Assembly (NCBI GenBank): GCA_902786745.1
Contig: CADADR010000001.1
Coordinates: forward strand, 372,001-436,000
Length of the DNA: 64,000 nucleotides
Direction: 5' to 3'
From: an uncultured Bacteroidia bacterium
GTDB lineage: Bacteria > Bacteroidota > Bacteroidia > Bacteroidales > F082
Under the pieces are notes generated by a model, which made no database searches, had not been told where the DNA came from, and was given only the letters and a program-made list of their open reading frames with translations. Positions 1-7,390 of this stretch are shown here, in pieces. The translations under genes were made by a program, and so were the position numbers. The first letter of the stretch is position 1. The number at the start of each line of letters is the position of its first letter.

Positions 1-74
1 ACCTGGGTTACCTCTCGCGAGCCAATGTGTTCTCGGCCTATCGCGCCATGATGAGTGAAATATCTGAAGACTAA
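1..74 (+). CDS. C-terminal end of a gene cut by the window edge
   Basis: The window opens inside an open frame that ends at TAA (72-74), leaving 23 readable residues ending in ...MMSEISED. It is followed 26 bp later by a lipoprotein gene on the same strand, so the two may be co-transcribed. The visible tail is too short to assign a family. Confidence 0.5.
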   Translation, partial: LGYLSRANVFSAYRAMMSEISED

Positions 75-100
75 GACCTCTAACGCCAAAACCAAATAAT

Positions 101-1042
101 ATGAGCTCAAGCCATCTTATAAAACTAATCGCCATAGCCTTTCTTTTGAGTATGGCTATTGTCGGTTGTTCGCCAAAACCGTCCGAACAAGAACAAGAAG
201 TGGTCGGATGCACAAGTGAGGAAACGCCTGCCCTTGTAGATGATCAAGATCCTTATGAGCCAACCATTGTCCATGAAGAGACCTCTTCTGACAGGGGTCC
301 TTTGTGTTATGCACCGGCTCCCGGTGGCGAAAAAAGAGACAATTCAACCGTTAACAAGAATAAATACGAAGTTCGTTTGGGAGCCTCTCAACTTATAGAT
401 AAAGATAGCGACGGCCAGATGACGGTTCGGATAGGGTTGCCCGAAACCCTTCAGGAGAAAGACTCAACAGAGGTTTACAACTCTCTCTTTGTTGCGCCTG
501 CCGATGTTCGCAAATACGCTCGCATAACTCCTCGTGCATCTGATTTCATCCTCGATCCTGATACGCCACAAATTGTCACTGTGTCCCCCTTAAGTAGCAC
601 AGCAGCTTCTTTTTCCTTGAAACCTAAAAAAATAGGAGTGTTTAAGGTTAGCGCAAAAGTAGAGTTTTCTCCAACCAAGGATTTTTCAGAAATTGACGGC
701 ACCCAATGGACAAATACATTGTCGGTGACTGTAGAAGTGAATTCCGTAGACAGGAAAAAGAATCGTATCGAAGAACTATTGAGTGTGGTCTGGAAATATT
801 TTACGGAATTCTGGGAAGCATTTGTGGCGCTGTTTTTTGCAGCACTCTTGTTCGTGATCCGTAAATACACCAAGAAAAAAACAGGCTACTATGAAAACCC
901 TGGTGAAACGCCAAGACAAAAGATTCCTTCAACCATAAAGGAAATAGAAGAAGGCAAAGTGGATGATGAGGTTTCAGAGCCCGAAGCTTCTTCTGCCGAT
1001 ATAGAGGAATTGCCTGAGTCCAACAAAGAGGAGGATGAATAA
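101..1042 (+). CDS. Lipoprotein with C-terminal membrane anchor, unknown function
   Basis: A 313-residue protein. Residues 1-23 form an SPII signal peptide ending in the lipobox AIVGC, so it should be lipidated after export. A linker and a beta-rich middle (about 85-215) follow, then one hydrophobic helix near 238-256 with a basic KYTKKK stop-transfer, then an acidic Glu/Ser-rich tail. The combination of a lipid anchor and a C-terminal membrane segment is unusual: the middle domain would be periplasmic and the acidic tail cytoplasmic. I do not recognise the family. It follows a truncated upstream gene by 26 bp and may be co-transcribed with it. Confidence 0.7.
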   Translation: MSSSHLIKLIAIAFLLSMAIVGCSPKPSEQEQEVVGCTSEETPALVDDQDPYEPTIVHEETSSDRGPLCYAPAPGGEKRDNSTVNKNKYEVRLGASQLIDKDSDGQMTVRIGLPETLQEKDSTEVYNSLFVAPADVRKYARITPRASDFILDPDTPQIVTVSPLSSTAASFSLKPKKIGVFKVSAKVEFSPTKDFSEIDGTQWTNTLSVTVEVNSVDRKKNRIEELLSVVWKYFTEFWEAFVALFFAALLFVIRKYTKKKTGYYENPGETPRQKIPSTIKEIEEGKVDDEVSEPEASSADIEELPESNKEEDE

Positions 1043-1053
1043 CGACAGAGATG

Positions 1054-1066
1054 CCCGCTTAGCGGG
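1054..1066 (+). terminator. Short GC hairpin after the lipoprotein gene
   Basis: CCCGC-TTA-GCGGG stem-loop 11 bp after the stop codon at 1042, followed by a pyrimidine-rich run (aaccttctttt). It sits between two convergent genes and would serve the + strand gene. The stem is only 5 bp, so confidence is low. Confidence 0.35.
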
Positions 1067-1076
1067 AACCTTCTTT

Positions 1077-1517
1077 TCATCGTTTCCGTTTAAAGAAGTC
1101 CGTCAGCAAGGCGAGGCATTCGTCGTGCATCACGCCGGTTTCTGTCTTCGTCTTGGGATGTAGCATCTTGCCAAAGCGTGAGAAGCCGTTCTTGGGGTCG
1201 TCGGCAGCCCAAACCACTTTGCCTATATGGGCGTGGCACAAGGCGCCGGCGCACATGGGGCAGGGTTCCAAGGTGACATATAACGTACACTCATCCAAGT
1301 ATTTTGCGCCCAAGGCATTGGCCGCTGCGGTGATGGCCAGCATCTCGGCATGGGCCGTCACGTCGTTGAGCGTCTCGGTCTGGTTGTGGGCGCGGGCGAT
1401 GACCTTGTTGTTGCACACCACGACGGCGCCGATGGGTATCTCGTCGGCCTCAAGGGCTTGCTGAGCCTCTTGGTAAGCCTGTTTCATGTAATATCCGTCG
1501 GAGAAAACAGAGAGCAT
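1077..1517 (-). CDS. tadA: tRNA-specific adenosine deaminase TadA
   Basis: Cytidine/deoxycytidylate-deaminase fold enzyme that converts A34 to inosine in the tRNA-Arg(ACG) anticodon. The zinc site is visible: the HAE motif (His ligand and catalytic Glu, in TAHAEMLAI) and the PCPMC motif that supplies two Cys ligands. Length is 146 residues, normal for TadA. I chose the ATG at 1517. An upstream in-frame ATG at 1544 would add nine residues encoded by a low-complexity AATTG repeat and looks spurious. It converges with the lipoprotein gene at 101-1042. Confidence 0.93.
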   Translation of the reverse strand: MLSVFSDGYYMKQAYQEAQQALEADEIPIGAVVVCNNKVIARAHNQTETLNDVTAHAEMLAITAAANALGAKYLDECTLYVTLEPCPMCAGALCHAHIGKVVWAADDPKNGFSRFGKMLHPKTKTETGVMHDECLALLTDFFKRKR

Positions 1518-1520
1518 AGT

Positions 1521-1554
1521 TAATTGATAATTGATAATTGACAATTGAGAATTG
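1521..1554. repeat. AATTG-type low-complexity repeat between tadA and the nitrilase gene
   Basis: Tandem near-copies of TTGATAA / TTGACAA / TTGAGAA fill the 37-bp gap between tadA and the next gene. A very similar tract lies at 13179-13216 between glyS and queA. It contains no gene. It may be a spacer repeat of this genome. Confidence 0.6.
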
Positions 1555-2352
1555 TCACTTTATGTTTATCTCAAACGAGTCCCAGTCCGGTCCCAAAGGG
1601 AATTTCTGCCGGAAATGTTGCAGCTTCTCGTAATCCAAGGTGCAGTGCAGCACGGCCTCTTGGTAAGGCTCGGCCTTGGAGATGACCTCGCCACGGGCGT
1701 TGATGACCTGCGACTCGCCGCTGTAATGCAGGCCGTTGGCATCGTCGCCGACGCGGTTCACACCCACCCAATAGGCTTGGTTTTCGATGGCACGAGCCAC
1801 TAAGAGTGTGTTCCAAACAATCATCCTCGAGTCGGGGAAATTGGCGAGATAGAAGGCCAAATCGTATTCATAACGTCCCTCAGCATAGCGGTTTCTTGCC
1901 CACACGGGGAAACGGATGTCGTAGCACACCATCGGCCTGATGCGCCAGCCATTCAGTTCCACAATCAGCTGTTTGTCACCGCGTTCCACTAATTTATCCT
2001 CACCGCCCATGGTGAAGGTGTGCCGCTTGAAATAGAGTTCATGGCTGCCATCGGGACGCATCCACACAAGGCTGTTGTAGTAGTGTCCTTCGACGACGAG
2101 AGGGAAGGTGGTGCAGATGACGGCATTTTTTGCTTTGGATTGATTCTGAAGCCATTGCATCGTTGGTCCGTCTTCTTTCTCGGCAAATTGTTTCGGGTCA
2201 ACAGGGAAGGCCGTAGTAAACGTCTCGGGCATGAGGATCAGGTCGGTGCCAGACTGCACTTGCTCCAGCAGACGGCCGAAACGCTCAATGTTGGCCGCTT
2301 TGTCCTCCCATCGGAGGTCGGCTTGGATATAGGCGAGATGGAGATTAGGCAT
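1555..2352 (-). CDS. Carbon-nitrogen hydrolase, omega-amidase (YafV/Nit2-like)
   Basis: Nitrilase-superfamily amidase of 265 residues. The Glu-Lys-Cys catalytic triad is visible: Glu in LMPETFTTAF, Lys in YFKRHTF and Cys in PMVCYDIRFP. YafV/Nit2-type enzymes hydrolyse alpha-ketoglutaramate or alpha-ketosuccinamate, closing the methionine/glutamine transaminase cycle; the exact substrate here is inferred from the family. The start at 2352 (MPNLHLAYIQAD) matches the family N-terminus and lies just downstream of a -7 box at 2372-2379. A longer frame upstream would run through that promoter. Confidence 0.88.
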   Translation of the reverse strand: MPNLHLAYIQADLRWEDKAANIERFGRLLEQVQSGTDLILMPETFTTAFPVDPKQFAEKEDGPTMQWLQNQSKAKNAVICTTFPLVVEGHYYNSLVWMRPDGSHELYFKRHTFTMGGEDKLVERGDKQLIVELNGWRIRPMVCYDIRFPVWARNRYAEGRYEYDLAFYLANFPDSRMIVWNTLLVARAIENQAYWVGVNRVGDDANGLHYSGESQVINARGEVISKAEPYQEAVLHCTLDYEKLQHFRQKFPLGPDWDSFEINIK

Positions 2353-2371
2353 AATTCTTGTATTGTCAATG

Positions 2372-2399
2372 CAAAGATAGAAAATTAATCTTACTTTTG
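2372..2399. promoter_or_regulatory. Divergent pair of Bacteroidota -7 boxes
   Basis: Minus strand TATCTTTG (2379-2372) precedes the amidase gene and plus strand TACTTTTG (2392-2399) precedes the lipoprotein gene at 2408. Both fit the TAnnTTTG consensus. No clear -33 TTTG was found for either. Confidence 0.6.
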
Positions 2400-2407
2400 C
2401 AGAAAAA

Positions 2408-2833
2408 ATGGTCAATATGCGTGTCATCAATAAACATCCGCGTCTGAACGTCGCCTTCTTCTTTGCCCTGCTGTTGGGGCTGGCCTCATGTGGCGGCGGG
2501 ATACCGAAAGACGAGTTCGACGTCAACTTGCTTTACGGCAAGTGGCAGGAAGGCACTGTCTTTGAGCGTTATTATGAGACCGAATTCGAACGCATCCTTC
2601 CCAATGGCGACACCGTGAAGGCCAATGGCACCACATGGGACGAACAAGACGATGTCATGGAAGAGGAGGCACAACTCTTCAACTGGACGTTGACCGGTGC
2701 CACGCTGAAGCACGAACACGTAGGCGCTTTCATCATCGTGCCCAAGATCTATACCGTCTCAACCCTTACCTCTTCTGAACTCGTCTACCACGACGACTAC
2801 GGCACAACGCATCATCTCACGAAAGTGGAATAA
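2408..2833 (+). CDS. Small lipoprotein, lipocalin-like candidate
   Basis: A 141-residue protein with an SPII signal ending in LLGLASC and a Gly-rich spacer after the lipidated Cys. The rest is a single small beta-rich domain beginning LLYGKWQEGTVFERYYE. This opening resembles Bacteroidota lipocalin-like lipoproteins, in which a Gly-x-Trp near the start is typical; that assignment is tentative. The -7 box at 2392-2399 is so close that translation may begin at the second ATG (2417). It is separated from the following AsmA-like gene by only 2 bp, so the two probably form one operon. Confidence 0.75.
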   Translation: MVNMRVINKHPRLNVAFFFALLLGLASCGGGIPKDEFDVNLLYGKWQEGTVFERYYETEFERILPNGDTVKANGTTWDEQDDVMEEEAQLFNWTLTGATLKHEHVGAFIIVPKIYTVSTLTSSELVYHDDYGTTHHLTKVE

Positions 2834-2835
2834 CC

Positions 2836-5800
2836 ATGAAAAAGGCACTGAAAATCACCGGCATCACCCTGGCGTCGCTCGTCGGCCTGATCCTCATCGT
2901 GGCGGTCGTCGCCTCCCTATTGGTCACCTCGTCGGGCTGGCTCACCAAGCAAGTCAAGAAATACGCGCCGCAGTTCGTCAACTGTGAGATACAACTTGGC
3001 AAGGCCGACCTCCAGCTGTTCAAGACCTTCCCCAACGTGGGCATCGACATCGAGAACGTCGCTCTTATCAACCCGATGGAGGGTTCGCCGTCAGACACCT
3101 TGGCCAACATCGACAACCTGACCGTCGCCTTGGACATCAAGAAACTGCTGAAAGAGAAAGAGATCGTCATCAAGAAATGCATCCTCGAAGACGCCCTCGT
3201 CAACCTCTATACCGATACACTCGGCCAAAACAACTTCGACGTATTCAACTCAAAAGAAAAAGACACCGTTTCGTCCTCATTCGATTATCTCGTTGACATA
3301 GAAGAGGTTAAGCTGAAAAATACCAATGCGCTCTATACCGATGCGCGCAACGGGATGAAAGCCCGCGCCCTGGGTCTTGATCTCGACTTGAACGGCAATT
3401 TCAAGGAAAAGGACATCGAGGCAGACCTAGACATGCGTTCCCAGTCGTTGAACTTCGAGAAGGACTCCATCCGTCTTGCCGTCAACGACCTGAACCTTGA
3501 CTTCAAGGGCAACGTCACCCAAATGGACCAGATTGCCGGAACCTTGAATCTGGCCACGCCCGACATCTGCCTCAACCTCAAGGAAGACTATCTGGAGCAC
3601 GACACGCTGAGCCTCAATCTGCCCTTGCAGTTCAGCCTCAAAGAAAAGAAAGGCCATCTCGATAAGGCACAAATCGGTCTGAACCAATACCTTATCAATG
3701 TGGATGGTGATGCAGCCCTTGCCGACAACGGCGACATCAACCTCGACTTGGCCTTGAATACCAACACCCTGCTCATTGAGGACGTGCTGACCTACCTGCC
3801 TCAAAACCTGCAAAAGTCGCTGAGCAGCGTAGAATACCGTGGCAAGCTGAACATCACCGAGGCACAGGTGGTGGGCACCGTCAACGACAGCCTCATGCCT
3901 GTGATCACTGCCAAGGTGACCACCGACGATGCCACCGTCAATGTGCCCTCGCTGCCTTATCCTTTCTCGAAAATCGACCTCGACGGATTGCTGACCTTGA
4001 ACCTCAACGAGAAACAAGGCGACTTCGTCGTCAACGGCCTCAACGCCAAGTTCAACCAGTCGAGCCTCAACGCCAAAGGCACCGTCAAAGACCTGTTGGG
4101 CGACTTGGGCTTCAAGTTCAACGTGACGGGCGATGTGCCGATGACCGATCTAAAACCCTTCCTCCCGAAAAACATCAAGCTGGCTGGTCGCACCGACCTC
4201 AACCTCAATACCGACTGCACCCTCGACCAGCTGATGAAGTCGTTGAAAGACTACAACCTCAACCGGCTCTTCGCTCAGGCCAACCTGAAGGTCAAAGGCT
4301 TTGCCTTCGACATGGACACCATCCATGTGACTGCGCCCGTGTTGAATGCCAACGTCACCTTGCCTGCCTCCGCCAAGGAAAGAGGCAAGAAAGGCGCCTA
4401 TGTCGCCCTCAGCTCCAGCCAGATGCAAGCCAAGATGGGCAAGACCCTCGACGCCGACATGAAGAACCCCGACATCAAATTCAGTGCTGACAACTTCAAA
4501 GGCGGCATTGAGAAGATGCTCTTGGATGGCGCCCTCAAGTTCAGCCACTTGGATGTGGTCTACGATACCATCACCGCCCATCTCAACACACCTAATATAA
4601 CCATCGCCACCACGCCCAACAAGAGCGTCAAAGGGCTGAAGGCACGCATCACCCTCGACGGCAAGGACATCGTCGCCAATATGGGCAAGGCTTATGCCTT
4701 GAACAGCAACGCGTTGAAGGTCGATGCCTCGGTGAATGAGAACAAAAACAAGAACGACTTCCTCAACCATTGGAATCCCTCGGCCGATTTCATGCTCAGC
4801 AATGCCACGCTGAAGGTGGCCGACTTCGACGAGGACATCCGCATCAACAATATCGACTTCCTGTTCAACTCCAGCGAACTCGACTTCAAGAAGAGCACCC
4901 TACGCATTGGGCAGTCCGACTTCAGCCTGCAAGGTAGCGTGGTCGGCATCAAGGAGTGGATCGAAGACCATAAGAACCTGATGAAGGGTGAGATGCAGCT
5001 CAGCTCAAACCACCTCGACCTCAATGAGATCATGGACCTCACCAACGGCCTGGGAAGGTCCGACACCGAGCCTGCCGAAACGAAAGAGAACAAGGAGGAT
5101 GACCCCTTCATGGTCCCCGAAGGCATCGACTTCAGCTTTATCCTTAACACCAAGAGAGCCATCACTGGCAATTTCGACCTCAACAACCTGAAAGGCACGG
5201 CCACGGTGAAGGACGGCACGCTCATCCTGCAGGAGATTGGTTTCACCAACAAAGCCGCCGAGATGCAACTCACGGCCATGTACCAGTCGCCACGCAAGAA
5301 CAACCTCTTCCTCGCCATGGACTTCCATCTGCTGAATGTGCAGATCAACGACCTGCTGCATATGATTCCTTATATCGACACGCTGGTGCCTGTGCTGAAG
5401 ACCTTCGACGGACAGGCCGAGTTCCACATCGGTGCTGAGTCCAACCTCAAGTCGAACTACGAGCCCAAGATCTCGACGTTGCGTGCCGCTGCCGACATCG
5501 AAGGCAAGAACCTGACCGTGAACGACAAGTTTGCCTTCACCAAAATCACCGACATGTTGGACATCAGCACCAACGGCCAGTACCGTGTCGACAGCCTCGA
5601 CGTGCAGCTCACCGCCTTCAAGAACGAAATCGACTTGTGGCCTTCGCAGATCGCCATTGGGAAATATAAGGTCACGGTGGACGGCCGTGAGACCCTCGAC
5701 CAAAACGCGGAATACCATCTTTCGGTGACGCAATCGCCGTTGCCCGTACGACTCGGCTTGAAGATCTCAGGACCGTTCGACAATCTGAAATACGAAATCG

Positions 5801-5913
5801 AGTCGTGCAAGTATCCTAACCTCTACAAGCCCAACAAGCGCAACGACACGGAGCAGATGTACTTCGAGCTGAAGAAGAAGATCGCCGACCGCTTGAAGGC
5901 GAATGTGCGTTAG
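2836..5913 (+). CDS. AsmA/TamB-like large envelope protein
   Basis: A 1025-residue protein with one N-terminal membrane helix (about 8-31, LASLVGLILIVAVVASLLV) and then a very long beta-strand-rich periplasmic part, as in the AsmA-like/TamB superfamily. The early sequence GKADLQLFKTFPNVGIDIENV matches the family's start (scaffold strand followed by FPNvgi). Proteins of this group form grooved beta-taco bridges implicated in moving phospholipid between inner and outer membranes; that role is known for the family and not shown here. It begins 2 bp after the lipoprotein gene and ends before a long inverted repeat at 5922-6033. Confidence 0.85.
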   Translation: MKKALKITGITLASLVGLILIVAVVASLLVTSSGWLTKQVKKYAPQFVNCEIQLGKADLQLFKTFPNVGIDIENVALINPMEGSPSDTLANIDNLTVALDIKKLLKEKEIVIKKCILEDALVNLYTDTLGQNNFDVFNSKEKDTVSSSFDYLVDIEEVKLKNTNALYTDARNGMKARALGLDLDLNGNFKEKDIEADLDMRSQSLNFEKDSIRLAVNDLNLDFKGNVTQMDQIAGTLNLATPDICLNLKEDYLEHDTLSLNLPLQFSLKEKKGHLDKAQIGLNQYLINVDGDAALADNGDINLDLALNTNTLLIEDVLTYLPQNLQKSLSSVEYRGKLNITEAQVVGTVNDSLMPVITAKVTTDDATVNVPSLPYPFSKIDLDGLLTLNLNEKQGDFVVNGLNAKFNQSSLNAKGTVKDLLGDLGFKFNVTGDVPMTDLKPFLPKNIKLAGRTDLNLNTDCTLDQLMKSLKDYNLNRLFAQANLKVKGFAFDMDTIHVTAPVLNANVTLPASAKERGKKGAYVALSSSQMQAKMGKTLDADMKNPDIKFSADNFKGGIEKMLLDGALKFSHLDVVYDTITAHLNTPNITIATTPNKSVKGLKARITLDGKDIVANMGKAYALNSNALKVDASVNENKNKNDFLNHWNPSADFMLSNATLKVADFDEDIRINNIDFLFNSSELDFKKSTLRIGQSDFSLQGSVVGIKEWIEDHKNLMKGEMQLSSNHLDLNEIMDLTNGLGRSDTEPAETKENKEDDPFMVPEGIDFSFILNTKRAITGNFDLNNLKGTATVKDGTLILQEIGFTNKAAEMQLTAMYQSPRKNNLFLAMDFHLLNVQINDLLHMIPYIDTLVPVLKTFDGQAEFHIGAESNLKSNYEPKISTLRAAADIEGKNLTVNDKFAFTKITDMLDISTNGQYRVDSLDVQLTAFKNEIDLWPSQIAIGKYKVTVDGRETLDQNAEYHLSVTQSPLPVRLGLKISGPFDNLKYEIESCKYPNLYKPNKRNDTEQMYFELKKKIADRLKANVR

Positions 5914-5921
5914 CTTTTGTT

Positions 5922-6033
5922 TGCCCTTACGGCTATAGATTCGCTTCGGATTTTGAAGGCATGTCATACCGAGCCAAAATGGCGAGTGTATCTATGCCTT
6001 CAAAATCCTCGGAATGACATAGCCGTAAGGGTG
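5922..6033. terminator. Large inverted repeat between convergent genes, probable bidirectional terminator
   Basis: Nested complementary arms: CCTTACGGCTAT (about 5925-5936) pairs with ATAGCCGTAAGG (about 6019-6030), and TTTTGAAGGCAT (5951-5962) pairs with ATGCCTTCAAAA (5994-6005). Between them, gtcataccgag and ctcggaatgac are also partly complementary. It occupies the whole gap between two converging genes. The GTCATnCCGAG core resembles a dispersed repeat seen in many bacterial genomes, so this could be a mobile palindromic repeat used as a terminator. Confidence 0.55.
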
Positions 6034-6040
6034 GTTACCG

Positions 6041-7390
6041 TCATAGTTCATTAATGATTTCCTCAAAACTCCGTTCGTCCTCCAATCCGTTCATTTTTTC
6101 CTGCTTGATGCGCGACTTGCGGCGGGCGTAGCTGTTGGTTTGCAGGTTCATCAGGATGGAGATGACCTGGTTGCTGAAGCCCTGCTTGGTGAGGCAGCAG
6201 ATTTGCAGGTCGCTCTTGGTGAGCGTAGGATATTTCTCCAACAGTCGTTTGGTGAAATCGCTGTAGACCTTGTCGATGAGGTCAACGAAGTCGTCCCATT
6301 CGTTTTCATTGAGGTTGAAGTCGAGGGTCGAGGCGGTGATCTGCTCGGTGAGGGCGAGGGCGGTCACATACACCTTGTTTTTCTTCAGTTCCAGCTCAAG
6401 TTGGTTCTTCATCTCCTCGGTTTTCAACTTGGCACTGAGTGTTTTTTGTCGAAGGAGCAGCAATACTATGGCCAAGGCCACGACCAAGCCGCCGAGGATG
6501 AGGTAGAGATAGAGGCTCCGCAGCTTTTGCTCAGCTTCAAGGTTGTTTTTCTGCATCTGTAGGTCATAGTCCGCCTTGATGTGCTGCATTTGTTCGCCGC
6601 GGTGCTCGCGATCGGCTTGCATCATATTGTCGTTGAACAGTTCGTGACATTCAAGGGCCTTCTTGTAGTCGCCGGCAAACTGGTAGAGGTAATGGAGGCT
6701 TTGGTAGGCCGACATGCGGACGCCAGCCTTGTCGCTGTGGGTGGCCTCGTTGAGATGGACGATGGCGATGCTGTCGTGCGACAGATAGTAATGCGCTAAG
6801 CCCAAGGTCAGGTGGCAAGCATCGGCATCGGCGCCTTGGGCCAAGGCTTGGCCGACACGCTCTATCACCTGCCCATAGTCTTCCTTAGCCATCAGCACAT
6901 CGAGGCTCGAGTCCAAAAGCAGTTCGCACTTCATTACTGTGTCGTTCAGTGTCTTGGCGAGTTGCAAGGCTTCGTCGTAGTGCTGTTGTGCCGCATCGAT
7001 GTCGCCCAATGAGGCGGCAGTGCGACCGCAATTTCGCAGGGCATTCATCAACAATGTGTCGTTGCCCAAGGCGCGAAACAGTTGGGCTGCATCGGTGTGG
7101 AGGGGCAGGGCTTCGTCGAACAGCTCGTGTTTCCAGTAGGCGAAGCCGAGGTTGTCCTCGATCAGGCCTTTCAGGCGTTGCACCTCGGGCTTCGTCGGGT
7201 CGCAGCGGTCGATGGCGAGCAGCGCCTGGCTCAGGCTTTGTGCTGCGGCTTCCGTCTGCTTGTCGGCGATGTGCTGGCGCCCTTGTTCGAGGCCAGCCTC
7301 CGCCTCTCGGAAATAGCCCGTCTCATCATGGCAGGCCGTGAGGATTGCCAACGCCAGAAACACGCTGATGATTATGGTTTTTGGTTTCAT
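6041..7390 (-). CDS. TPR lipoprotein regulator with C-terminal helix-turn-helix
   Basis: A 449-residue protein. An SPII signal ends in LAILTAC. Several tetratricopeptide repeats follow (about 25-270). A transmembrane helix (about 293-313, YLILGGLVVALAIVLLLL) leads to a basic coiled coil, and then to a C-terminal DNA-binding-like HTH with the pattern LTKSDLQICCLTKQGFSNQ and YARRKSRIK. This layout is a recurrent Bacteroidota one-component regulator: periplasmic TPR sensor and cytoplasmic HTH. Its ATG overlaps the stop of the upstream T9SS-exported protein gene (ATGA, 7387-7390), which implies translational coupling. The second example of the same HTH type is at the right edge of the window. Confidence 0.82.
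   Translation of the reverse strand: MKPKTIIISVFLALAILTACHDETGYFREAEAGLEQGRQHIADKQTEAAAQSLSQALLAIDRCDPTKPEVQRLKGLIEDNLGFAYWKHELFDEALPLHTDAAQLFRALGNDTLLMNALRNCGRTAASLGDIDAAQQHYDEALQLAKTLNDTVMKCELLLDSSLDVLMAKEDYGQVIERVGQALAQGADADACHLTLGLAHYYLSHDSIAIVHLNEATHSDKAGVRMSAYQSLHYLYQFAGDYKKALECHELFNDNMMQADREHRGEQMQHIKADYDLQMQKNNLEAEQKLRSLYLYLILGGLVVALAIVLLLLRQKTLSAKLKTEEMKNQLELELKKNKVYVTALALTEQITASTLDFNLNENEWDDFVDLIDKVYSDFTKRLLEKYPTLTKSDLQICCLTKQGFSNQVISILMNLQTNSYARRKSRIKQEKMNGLEDERSFEEIINEL

Noticed and set aside
1518..1544. Longer N-terminus of TadA
   Set aside because: The extra residues come from a low-complexity AATTG tract. The family starts near the ATG at 1517 or later.
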